64,000 bases of DNA from Cristatella mucedo (lineage: Eukaryota > Bryozoa > Phylactolaemata > Cristatellidae): assembly GCA_009760855.2 (NCBI GenBank), contig WPIO01000019.1:3671501-3735500 (forward strand). The letters are read 5' to 3'. This document shows positions 47,435-59,500 of this stretch, in pieces. The first letter of the stretch is position 1. Each line of letters begins with the position of its first letter. Made by a program: the position numbers and the translations under genes. The notes under the pieces were generated by a model that was given only the letters and a program-made list of their open reading frames with translations, was not told where the DNA came from and made no database searches.

Positions 47435-49882
47435 AGATATTTTCACAGGCTTCCCCATCTGCTCGGCTCGGAAGTGTTACTTCGCCGTGCAATCGAGACA
47501 ACTGCTTCATCGTCATGCATGTTTGCTGGCAGCTATTAGAGCAGTGGGCCAGGCCGTGGTGGAGCAGTAGCCAGCAGCAGCCAGTAGCAGCAGCATCAAC
47601 AGCAGCCAGTAGCAGCAACAGCAGCAGCAGTGCCAGGGGCATCGTCGTGTCGCCTGGAGCACTGCCCGAGTGTTGAGTCTGTCGGTTGGGGAAGGGGGCC
47701 GGTGGTCTGCTAGTCATGAGGTCAGTGAGCAGGAAATTGCCTCAGGTCCAGCTACCGGCACATTGTTGAGCATTGGCTCAACTAAAGCCAGGGAATCGGC
47801 CAGAATGCGATGCTCTCGTCTGCATACGACCGGGTAATGTGCAACCGGCTCTCTGGGAAGTAGAAGATGCACAAGAAGTGCCGGAGGCATCAAGTATGGG
47901 TTAACTGTGACGAATCGACCACCAGCAGAAGCTCACTTTAGTATTGAATCAGCCATGTTGCTCCATAAATTGTTGCGAAACAGCAGATGCTTGCACGACG
48001 AAGGTCTGGTTTAGCAAGAGCTCCAAATTCATCTATCTTGAGACTCTTAATCCAAAAACGGTTACGTTTGCTCATATCTGTATTCTTGACTCAGTCGTCA
48101 GATATTGGATCGTGTAGGTTCCGCAGGGAATCCGGTGAGTCGTGCTTCGAAATCAAGCCAATAAGAATCTTGATTATACTACGAAAATATGCAAATCTGG
48201 TGGGTCATAAAGTTTTGCCATATCCCTATGGAATAGGTAGGTCATATTTGGCAGAAATGCCAAGCTAGTGAGTGCACAACGGTCCCCAGAGTTAAGCACA
48301 CGACAGCCGGCAATAGCAACTGACATTCTATCTGGTAGCCCACTCAGGCTTGCTATCCTATGCTCGGCCCTCCATTGCCAAATGAGCGTACTCGTGACCC
48401 TGCAGAGACTGCATGCCGTTTCTCAGCTCAGCTCATTCCCTGGAAGGCATCTTCGGCATCTGACTGTCCTCCAAAGTGAACGAGGAGGCAAAGTGCTGCG
48501 GGCAGCAGCTGGCTTCTGCCGAATGGAAAATAGCAGCTGCTGAATCAATCAAGGTGCTGTGCATTCGCTGCATTAGCTGGTCTAGTGGTTACCGAAAAAC
48601 GTTGCTGCATTTGTCCAGAGAATTTGTAGGTTACTGGTGTCAATCAAATCAATTTGCTTAAGGGTCGAGCTCTTTGCCTTGATGGAGACTGTTACGAGGG
48701 TGGCAGCCTCGCCACTGCTGCCTCCTCGCTAGTGCACCTGTTTGCTAACGTCTTTGAAGGATGCTGTCGGGGAATTTTTGCAAGGGGCCCAAAACTAGAT
48801 CTTGTTGACTTGCCATTGGCCAGAGGAAATAGCTCGGCCCCTTCGGCCGAATTCCCCCCCTGAGAGTGAGAAGCTGCCTTCACCTTCGCCTGTGGGTTCC
48901 CTCTCGGCACCAGCAAGCCCGGACTGGCTTCTTGCCAGCCCGGGCTCCTGCCTCTCGGCCACTTGCCATCTCTTTCACTCCGACGGCTTGGACCAGCTTG
49001 GACTCGGTGACCGTGCTGCTGGTTGATTCACCCAGTTCCCTCGCGCCATTGCCCAGTCTGCTGCCTGTGTGCCGAGGCTGCCTCTTCGGCTGCCCTCGCT
49101 TGCCAGGAGCCGAGTGCTAGTTGACGACTGCGTGCACAATCTCGCTGAGCGGGCGGCCACGAAAGCTTTCGTGTCTAGGAAGCCGCTCAGAGAGCTTCCG
49201 GTGACGGACGGCCCGGTGAGGTGCCGCCTCCTCCTCATCACCCTCCTCATCCTCGAACTGTTGTCAGCTATTGCCAGCAGCCGGTAAGCAGTCTGCTTCC
49301 GTTCCAGGCGCTCTGGCGACTGCTGCTGCACCTGCTATCTGACTAAGAGAACCGTGCTTGGCTGGCGGTATAATAAAAAATTAAAGAAGTAGAGAAAATT
49401 CATCTGTATAGCATCCTAAGTGAACTTCATCTCTCTCCAGATGCTTTACCTGCGAGCACCGCGTGGCTTGAGCCCACGAGCTTGTTCTTAAAGGCAAGCA
49501 TCTTGACCCCTCGGTCACAAGAAGCCATTGGCCATTGTAGGATTTTACCAGCTTCTTGATACCACACCATCCCTGGGCAGTCCAACATGATCGTCATTCA
49601 AATTGAGTTTGTGTCTATCAAAGTAAGAATGTCAGCAATATGCGCTGTGAGGAAGCTGAGAGAATTTGAGGTGGTTAAACCACGAGTACAGCTGCCTCTC
49701 ATTTGCATAGAAATGAAAGCTTAGATTTCGCTTGGAAAATACATCAGCTAGAAGGAGTGTATACTGAGCAAAAAGAAATTGATCTAAAACGGATGCCTGA
49801 TGCATGCCATACTTCAAAGGCTCACTCGACGACCACTTTCCATGACATGTACCTTCGAAATAATCTACCTGCACGCGCGCAT

Positions 49883-49916
<34 letters not shown>

Positions 49917-50412
49917 AGACACACACATAAACTCAGACACTCGCATCCACACACACGCACCCAGACACACTTAGACACATGCCTGCATGAATGCTCCCCC
50001 AGGTATACAGGAGTACCCAGAACTAAGCTGAAAAGCAGACCCGAGTGTCAGCCATTGACTAGGGTCAGCCAATAACAGGAACGCTGCAGGAGCACGTGCA
50101 TGACAGCAAGATGTCGGGCACGTCTTTTAGGAGGTTGATAGCTGCTGGGCCTTAAGCCCACGGTGTACGCACATGCACACTCTTTCATTCTCCATGCTCT
50201 CTCTCTCTCACACATTCTTCTCGCTGTGCTCTATTGCTCTGAGAGCTCTCTTGCTCACACTTTCCCTGACCGAATACCTTTTAGTTTCCTGTTTGCAGCT
50301 TACTGACTGCCGGCTTAGGTGATGGCTGCCAAGGAGACTGCACATCGTCGGGGCAGCCATGATCACGGTGCTAGCCAACACCAGCAGATGTTCGTTCGCT
50401 CGCGCGCACACA

Positions 50413-50447
<35 letters not shown>

Positions 50448-50511
50448 TCACACACACACACACACACTCACACACACACATGCACACGGGCACACACACA
50501 CACACACACAT

Positions 50512-50554
<43 letters not shown>

Positions 50555-50561
50555 CACACGG

Positions 50562-50594
<33 letters not shown>

Positions 50595-53500
50595 GTCACA
50601 ATTTGTGCCAGCCATCGGTGGCAGTACCTGTTCGCATCGTGCAAGCTACAAGCATAGACACAGATGCTAATTCTTGAGAGTAGTAACATAAAGCCAGCTT
50701 CCACATCCTCCTAAGAAGCTCGATGTGAAAGTGGGGCCTTCACAGTGCCCCGCCTGATATGTCCCTGAAACCCTTTTCGAGGAGTCCTTTCAGGCCTTCT
50801 CCGAGAGGCTGCCGCCAGGCTATCAGGTGGGTATTCAGAGGCTTGAAGACCTTTGGCCTGCAGATTGAGAGTCCATCTCCAAGTCGGAGGAGGGGTTGAC
50901 CACTTTCTTAAGGGGTACAAGCGAGGCTCTTGTTCTGGGCCTGCCACCAGGTTTTCCAGGACCATATGGCCAAGGAATTGCCGAGACTTTACCTCTAAAG
51001 CCACTTGGGCATGCTAAAAGTAACCTTTGAACCCAGAATGGCCACGCTCGGGAATTTGTCTGTATTCCAGTCAATTTTTCTTCGCATTTGCCTTCAGCAA
51101 TCAGTGCCAGGTGCCAAAATCGATTTTGTCACAAATCCTGAGTGTTGCCGGAGAATAGGAACGTAGCGAGGAGGAGAGGATCAAAGTCTAAATCCGTGTC
51201 CGAAGTGCAGTTAATGCCTTCGAAAAGCCGCAGAAGTGGGTGTTGCTCTACCTGCTACTCGTCAGCTCAGCGGCCTCTCAGCCACTCTTAACGTCGCCAG
51301 TCCGTAGCTGTGGAGACTGGCACCCTGGAACCGCATTTGCCTTTGTTCGACAAACATTGTGAAACTCGTATCGAATGTTCTATGAGAAACTTCACTAGCA
51401 GAGCAGTTTGTTCAAAACTTATGTTGCAGTCATTCGAGAGCTACCTTTACACCACAGATTATACTCACCATTCAATTGCATTTCCCTTTGCAGCAAATGT
51501 GAAGCGCCTAGACAGAGATTAAGTTCTCTGAGGGCGCTTTATCAAGTGCATTATTATTATTATTATTATTATTACAGACCGAGGGCGCCCAACTTCCCCC
51601 AGAACACAGTGGTAATTGTTGGGAAAAGGTTAGCTGATTTAATAACTTCATTTATATAGCAGAAGAGCCTTTAAGGGTACCAACACGGTTTGAAGTGGGC
51701 AATAAAGTATCGCCCACAGCAGGGCTGGAACCCAGGACTTGGGTTCTGAAGAGTGAGCACCTTACCACTAGCCTAAGACTTGGGGGGTTAAGTAGTAGCA
51801 GTAATAATAATAATAATAGTACCTTTGTATAGCAGCTCAAGAGAATCAATGCCAAACCACTGTATGTGCATACAAATGGTTATTGGATTTTTTTTGCCGG
51901 GCTTCATGCAAAGCCTCCACTGACGAGTTTAGGCATTGCTTTTGTAGCTCAATTAACCCGGAGATTTTGAGTTCGTTTTTTTCATAGCGGCCAGACATCT
52001 TAACGATGGAACGATACTTAGCATGTTTCACGTGAGTGTGTTCCAAATTCATCCTGTATCTAGAAGTTGTTGCCTATCATTTGATAGTGTTATGAGAGCA
52101 GTAAGTATTAACGCCATGCACTCTTGTTGTCACGTGACAAGATTGCATTGCAGCAGCCAGCCAGTCTCACCCTAAAGTCACTCTAGTACACACCAGAGGC
52201 AGACTTAAAGGAGCACGGCTACCACGTGCTGTCCGAGCGATTGTTTTATCTCTGGCCTTAGTCACAATTGGCAGGCTTTTCAATGACTTGCTGCTGAGAA
52301 CCGCTTAGGCTTTGAGTGCACTACAGAAAACTCTCCTGCCTAACAACCACTTAGTACCTGCGGCATTGTTGGTGTTACTGGCGAAGCTAAATTACATTAC
52401 ATTACAAAACCGTGTGCAGATACAGCGGTATCACCTCCACAGTCCACTGCAGTGAGCCTCTGAAGTGTGGCCCCCCCTACCCTAAGCTTCTATCAGTTCC
52501 GGGTCTTCTATTTGCACAGTTTGTGTCCCCTCTAGAACGGTCCAGCACATGCTGGGCTTCTATTTCTAGGCTAAAGGCACGTGCAGGTGTGTTTGCGATC
52601 TTCTGATTCTTTCCTCAAACTTTCGGCAACCCGTGCTCACTCAATATCTCACGAATTGCCGAGATTTGTCCTTGGATGGTAACTGTCTCAAAGTAAATGA
52701 CAATCAGATCAACTTAATGCGAATGAAAAAACCTACTTCTATGGCCATCCTGGTTTGGCCCTAGGGAATGTGGTGCTTACCTTGAATGATCAAGCTCGTG
52801 GTCTTGAGCCCTTCGGCACATGTAAAGTGCCTGGATAGAGATCACGGTCTCATCAGGTAATGTACAAATGGCACATTTTTTAATGTCACTCAGAAACTGG
52901 TAAGCCTTGCCTGCTAACGCTGCTCGGCCTGCACATCCATCCTGCATAGCCCTTGCACACAATCTGACACAATCCTTACTAAAACGATCTTTTGCTGTAC
53001 GACTCATATCCGCTCCACAGCTATGTTGGCATACTTTTGAACCACGCAATATAGCAAGAATTCTGGCCTGCTTAGATGCACTGATTCCACCGTCGAGCTG
53101 TGTGGCCGTGAGTGCCAAGTGAGTGCAGGGTGAGACCGAGGCTCAGGTGAGACCGAGGCTCAGGTGAGACCGAGGCTCAGGTGAGACCGAGGCTCAGGTG
53201 AGACCGAGGCTCAGGTGAGACCGAGGCTCAGGTGAGACCGAGGCTCAGGTGAGACCGAGGCTCAGGTGAGACCGAGGCTCGCCTGTGGCCGAGGCCACTT
53301 TCGGTTTGCTTTCGATTCATTGGATGCGAACTGGCTGCATTTCCTTTGTCATGTCGCTACCCGAGTAGCGAAGGAGCTTATATCTCCCCGGGGTAGGAGG
53401 TAGAGCAGCAGTGCTTGAGAAGCGTTTGTCGCTTTCAAAGCTAGCATAATAATAATGATAATAATACATTTCTATAACACCCTCAGAGAACTTAATCTCT

Positions 53501-56500
53501 TTCTAGGCACTACATATGTGAAAAGGAAAATTATAATTCATTCGATTAGTGCCCAAAGAGAACTTAAACCTCCATCCGTGCACTTCAAATGTGCTGCAGA
53601 GCTCGAGACCGAAACTTCGGCCGTCAAAGGCCGAGGTTGCGATCGCTGCACCTTAACTCCGTGAGCCAGGGTGGCAGCGTGATCAAATGGTTAGTGGTAA
53701 CACATGCAGTGTCAGCTCGTATAATCACAAAAAGCACATCACGAGGACCCACCAAATGAGAAACGGGTGCATTTTTAGCTTCTTAAATGTTGTCAAGTCA
53801 GGGATGTCTTGACGTCAGTCGGAAGTGAGTTCAAGGCCGTGGGAGCATACGAACGATAAGTACGGTCTTCAATGGATCTGAGGTTGATTCGAGGCATAGC
53901 TAAACAATTTGAGTCAGAAAAGCAGGCGGTACGATGCCTAGTCTGGTGGAGTAGATCTGGTAGGTAGGCTGTAGCCAGAGAATGAAGGGACCTAAAAGTG
54001 AGTGACAAAACCTTGAAATCGATACGCTGCTTGATTGGAAGCCAGTGCAGGTCGGCATGAAGCGGTGTGATTTTGCAGCTACAACGCTCGCGACAGACAA
54101 GCCTAGCTGCAGAGTTTTGCACAAATTGTTGGTGCCTGAGTACACATGCCGGTAGACTAGCAAGAAGTGAGTTACAGAAGCCAAGACGGGATGTTACAAA
54201 TTCGTGGACCAATTTGGACAACTCTGCCTGTCTAAGGAGGCCCGAATTTAGCAGTGTAACAGCGCTGAAAGTAGGCAGCCTTGACTGTGGAGCTGATGTG
54301 GTCGTCAAGTGAAAGGTCACATGGGAACAGCACACCCAGATTTTGTGCTGATGCTACTGCAGATATGCTGGCTGAGCCGATTTTGACAGTTAAGCTTTCC
54401 AATTTCTGAATCACACTTGGTTTGCCCTGAACTAAAAAGTTGATTTTATCGTCAATCAATGTGAGAAATTTTGCTGCCATCCAAATGCAGATGCCAGCTA
54501 GGAAGTTAGAGAATTTGACGTGCAATTGGCTGAGAGGGATCAAATTATAGGTACAGCAGCTATGTGTCATCTGCACAGAAGCGAAAGCCTAGATTGTGTT
54601 TGGGAATCACATCGGCAAGAGGGAGAGTACAATTTGTGAAAAGAAGAGGACCGAGCACAGAGCCCCGTGGAGCCCGCAATACGTTAATAGTTCCTCGGAT
54701 GATCTTTGCATGTGTAAATCAATACTCTGGAGTTTCCTACTGAGATAAGACATAAACCATTGCAGTGCAGTACTCATGATGCCCAGGCGAGATGAGAGGC
54801 GTTCGAGATGGACTTGGTGAGCGATAGTATCAAAAACTGCCAAAAGATCGAGCAAGACAAGTTAAGAGACTTTACCTAAGTCAGCAATCCTTTTGAAGGT
54901 CGTTACTTAGTAGGTTTGAAGTTTCAATGTAAGAGTTCAGCTGATCTGCCACCACTCGTTCAAGTGTCTTTAATAGGAACCGCAGTAGGGAGACTAAGCA
55001 GAAGTTGCTCAAGCTGTCGTGGTCTAGTGTAGCTCTCGTAATTATTGGCCTAGTTACAAACTTTTTGAAAGGTGCAGGTAAGAGACCTGAGGTTAAAGAC
55101 ATATTTATTATGTTAGTCATGCATAGTAGCAGCAGATCTATGCATCGTAAAAGTGTGAGTAGTGCTCTAGAGGGCTAGCAGTCTTCTTGACTGTATCGAG
55201 TGAGATGCTTATTTTTGCTCCTGATCGCAGAGTCAAGGACGAAGAAGTGCATACAATGCAGTGACAGCAGGTAAATTGGCCCATGGGAGGTAAACTCGCC
55301 GACGCCAAAATCGGGCCAAACGGCAAGAACAAGAATCCCCGAGCCAAATAAAAATCCCTGAGCTTCGGCGAAAAGAATCGGCTCGGCTCGTCTCTTCAAT
55401 TGTAAGTTCCTCTCCTTCGGAAGATCTACGCCTAGAGAGGGCCCCTTCGGCTGCTGCAGGGCGCTGTACAAATCCGATAGATCGTCACTTCATAGGCTTC
55501 TGCAGCCGTGTTGCAGCGCTGTCGCCGTGTTAGCTCCGTGTTGCTGGTCGCACCACTCGGGACCAGCACTCAGTATATGCCCCTCGTCGCGATCACTGCG
55601 ACTTGTTGGACGTGTCGCCAATCTTGCCTGCTGCTTGCGCTTGCAGACGAAGGCGAACTCGGCAGAAGGCGACGACGCCGCCCACATTCCGCTCATCGAA
55701 CGCGGGCACAGCTCTACCCAGGCTGCCGCCGGCGAAGGCCCTCGCCAGGGCAACGGTAGCACCGGCAAGACGCCACCACGGGTGAGGCAGAGCCAGTGTG
55801 GCATGCTGCCGCGAGGAGACAGCGACGTCCCCCTGTCGTCAGTTGGTCGCGACAGCTGCGACGTGACCAAGGCAGTGAAGAACGTCTCATTCTCGAGCGA
55901 GCCCGGAGACCCAGAGGCAATGGCCGACTTCGACAATGGTGGGATAGCCTTGGCCAGCCATTGCAAGCTCGGTAAGTTACAGCCCTGGCGCCCCTCGAAA
56001 TATGTGTTATAATGCAAAGTAACGTATGTAGTTCCACAAAGCCACAAAAACGTGTTGAAACAAGGCAAAGTGGGTGCTACACATTGGAGTTCTCTTTAAT
56101 GCTCTCAAAGCCCGAGAAGCTTTCGGTATAGATGCAGTGGCTAACAGACTTCCTCTCACGAAACAAAGAGAAAGCAGGAAGCATAGCTGAGTCAGGAGGG
56201 CAGTTGAGGTAGTGAGTATCATTGAAGTAGCAGCTCAGGACGGATGGAAGGGATGTGCCACAGTCGGCAGCCGGAGAATAGATGTCGTTTCGTGAGAATT
56301 CTGGAAGTGAGTTCAACAGTTTAGTATCTGCAGAGCAAAAGCTTCTGTGACCGAAGGTCTTTCAGCGGAGGAATGTAACAGCTAATTTACTATCCATACA
56401 TGATCCGAGGGCACGAGGAGGCTGAAAGTGGTGCAGCATTTTAGCTAGGTATGGAGGCACCAAGCTATGGCAGACCTTGTGGGTCAGTGAAAAAACTTTA

Positions 56501-59500
56501 GTCTGCATCCGTTGATCAACCGGAAGCCATTGAAGCTAATTCAGCAAAGGAGACAAATGGTCAAATTTCTGGGATTTGTTAACTAGCTTTGCAGCCATAT
56601 ATTTATCACCAGCTCCAGTGACCTAGTGGCTCTTTTGGTAGCCCAGCCAAAATGGAATTGCATTCACCTGGCCGAAACCGAACTCGGGAGCTACTTAAAT
56701 TTTTTGCAAGCTGCCGTGGAAGACAGTTCCTAATCTTAGATAGGCATCGGACGTGGTGGCTAGCTGCAGAGGCAGTCTTGTTAATAAAACTTTCAAAATT
56801 TCGGCGGATGTCTAAGACGGCACCTGAAATTCCGAGCACGTGGCGACTGTTGCATAAGAGCACCGCCTATTCGGAGAAAAAGGTCTTCTTGTCCAGCAAT
56901 TCGCTTGGGGTGTCCTGCCAGTAGTAGTTCTGTTTTATTATAGTCGAGTTTAAGGAAAGTTGCCGACATCGAATGATTGCAAGGCAAACATTCAGTTCAT
57001 CAGTCGCTGCAGCACATTCTCCCGGCTCAAATGACCACACAGCCGAGCATCGTCAGCATACAAGTGACTTGGGCCGATTCCATTGGCCCAAGTCACCTTT
57101 CCCAGAAGTTCAATATAAATGGAGATCAGCGAAGGACCGAGTATGGATCCTTGTAAGATTCCACATGTGACTGGTCTGGTGGATGAAGCCTGACCCCCCC
57201 ACACAACATGGATTGAACACGATCAGACAAATACAACTTAAACCACGCCAGAGCTTCGTCCGCCACATAGGTCGCTGTTCTCAATCGTTTAAGTAGGATA
57301 TCGTGATTAGCAGTGCCGAAGGAACTTATGACATTCCCGTCAACGTTGCTGCATAGGATGTCATTAGTTACACGGAGGAGAGTAGTTTCAGTGGAGTGGT
57401 GTTGCTTGAATCCCGACTGAAATTTTGTGGACAATAACATCTTCAATGTGATCTGCCAGCTGCTTAGCAACCTTCTTTTCAGTAGTTTTTGACAAAATAG
57501 GTAGAAGGGAAACTAGGCGATAGTTTGCTATGACATTTGAAGCTAATCCAGGCTATTTAAGTATTGGTCGAACGATGGCCAATTTGAAGTACTTTTGAAG
57601 GACTTTATCTATAGAAGCATCTCATTTCTCAGCTATTGCTGGACATAGTTTGTCTGCCAGCGAAGACCACCACAGAGAGAATGGTGTAGGGTCTTTGGGA
57701 GATGCTCTTTTTACTAGACTTTATTAAGGTAGCCACATCGCATGCAGAAACATCGGAAAATCTTATGAGGAAGTTCACAGGTTTCGACTCGATTATTGCT
57801 TTAGTCGGAGGGGCTTTATGGAGGCACGAATATGTGCCAATTTTTTCAACGAATAAGGTTGAAAACGAATCGGCCAAGTTGTTAATATCTGGGTAAAGAG
57901 ACCTCTCAGAATTGGTCAGCAAACTGTTAACGAAATTGAAAATTGTCTTTTAAATCTGTTTTGGGTCTGACTGGCAGAACTTGAGTTTTTTCGTGAAAAA
58001 AGGAAGCCCTGGCTTTTCTAACCGGGCTAGTGTAGACTTGGAGGAACTCGTCCTTGAAATTGGCAGGATCGTCAACAGAACCAAGCTACCCAAGAACGCC
58101 ACAGCATTCACAACACATTGAGCCTACTGCCTGGCGATCTGGGGCTCACTTCAGGTCGCCAACAGATGGAATCCAGCCGAGTTCTTGCAGTCCCCGAGAG
58201 ATCATCCCAGACCTACATCCAGCGCCTGCCAGATGGCACAGAGGTGCCATGCCAAAAGCAGCGACATTAATAGGACAGCGAAACCACGTGTGACTGCAGT
58301 CGGCACCACTCCAGGCACCAGAGGCGCCCCTCCAAGTGCATCGTAACATCAAAGAATAGCACAGATGAGACGGCGGTGACAGATGACAGTAGCTAAGATG
58401 GCCTAACCATGCAGTCGCAGCCATCTCTGAAAATCGTGACAGCTCCCGAGCAAGCCATCCATAGCAAGCCTGCTCTTACGTGCCAATTAATTCCTCGAGA
58501 TACTGCGATCTGAAGGGGGTGTGTGTGAGGAGCCCACACTATTCGGCCAACTACCTTGAGAGAGAGAGAGAGGGAGAGAGAGAAAGAGAGAGAAAGGTCG
58601 AAAGAAATGGAGTGAGAGAGGAGAGGAACAGAGGGCCGTTGTGTAAAGCGTTTGCCAGCTGCAGCCACAGGACGGCTCGGTCCCAATCAATCAAGCAGCT
58701 GGCCGGTCGTATCCCTGCGGTGCTTAGACTGACCTTTACAACGGCTTCAAGCCGAAGCTGGTGAATTAATAATGGGCTGGAGGAAAAACAACGCTAGCAC
58801 AGTAAGCCCGCGGGACGGACGGCCGCTGGCTGGCGCATTACGACCTAGTTCCTCCTCACGAGTCGCTGCATAACCTGGGCAAAACAGCTCGGTGCACAAT
58901 AGATTTCTTTGGCGCTTGAGGATATGCACAGCCAAACGACACAAGCCAAACGACACAAGCCAAACGATGTAGATATTTGCATTTTACCCTGAACGAGCTA
59001 GTGAGGGCACAACGTTGGCGTTCATGTATTTGCTTGTGCTCGCGGCCGTACCGGTGGGCATGCGGGGCTTCTTTTCACGACCTCGGTGCCGAGGTCGTAG
59101 GTTCGAATCATGCGGCCGGTGATCCTTTATTGCCGCTGGCTACAAGCTGTGGTAATAGCCGTAAAAAATCTTCTGTTGCTATACAAAAGAGGCTGTTAAA
59201 TCAGCTAGTATTTATTTGTATAATGCTGTGGGCTCCACCCTGCGATGGCCCCCACCCAGTCAACCTCACAGCTGAGATTGGCGAAGGTTGCAGCGAAAAT
59301 CGCTCGAGGCTTCGACCGTTGCATCCTGCCGTCCCGTGCTGCCGCCAGGTGCGACCTCCTCCAGCCACGTTCCATGCTTGCAGATGAGATCACGTCCACA
59401 GAAAGGAGGCGCCAGCGCTTCAGGCAGCAGAAGTCGTCGAGCCGCCACGATCGGGACGCCCGAAATGCACCGGCTCCTCCTCACAATGCTGCCCTCTCGG

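Larger units (their letters stand above)
38166..55646 (+). other. Kv2 intron 2 (17.5 kb)
   Basis: Bounded by CAG|GTAAGG and CTTGCGCTTGCAG. It is filled with LINE and SINE relics, CA, CAG and TA microsatellites and a recent 162-bp duplication, listed separately. Stretches 38.2-39.0, 40.0-41.3, 42.0-43.6 and 47.7-48.6 kb show no repeat or exon I can support. The extent assumes exon 3 belongs to this gene and that no cassette exon lies between. Confidence 0.6.
55972..59383 (+). other. Kv2 intron 3
   Basis: 3.4 kb. Begins with GTAAGT and ends CCATGCTTGCAG. The first two-thirds is one antisense LINE-B copy; the rest holds a GA tract (58559-58615), three copies of a GCCAAACGACACAA unit at 58.93-58.97 kb and a SINE-D at 59.07-59.22 kb. 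Confidence 0.55.

Noticed and set aside
53130-53280. CRISPR-like repeat array
   Set aside because: The 17-bp units are directly adjacent without spacers, and the DNA is eukaryotic.
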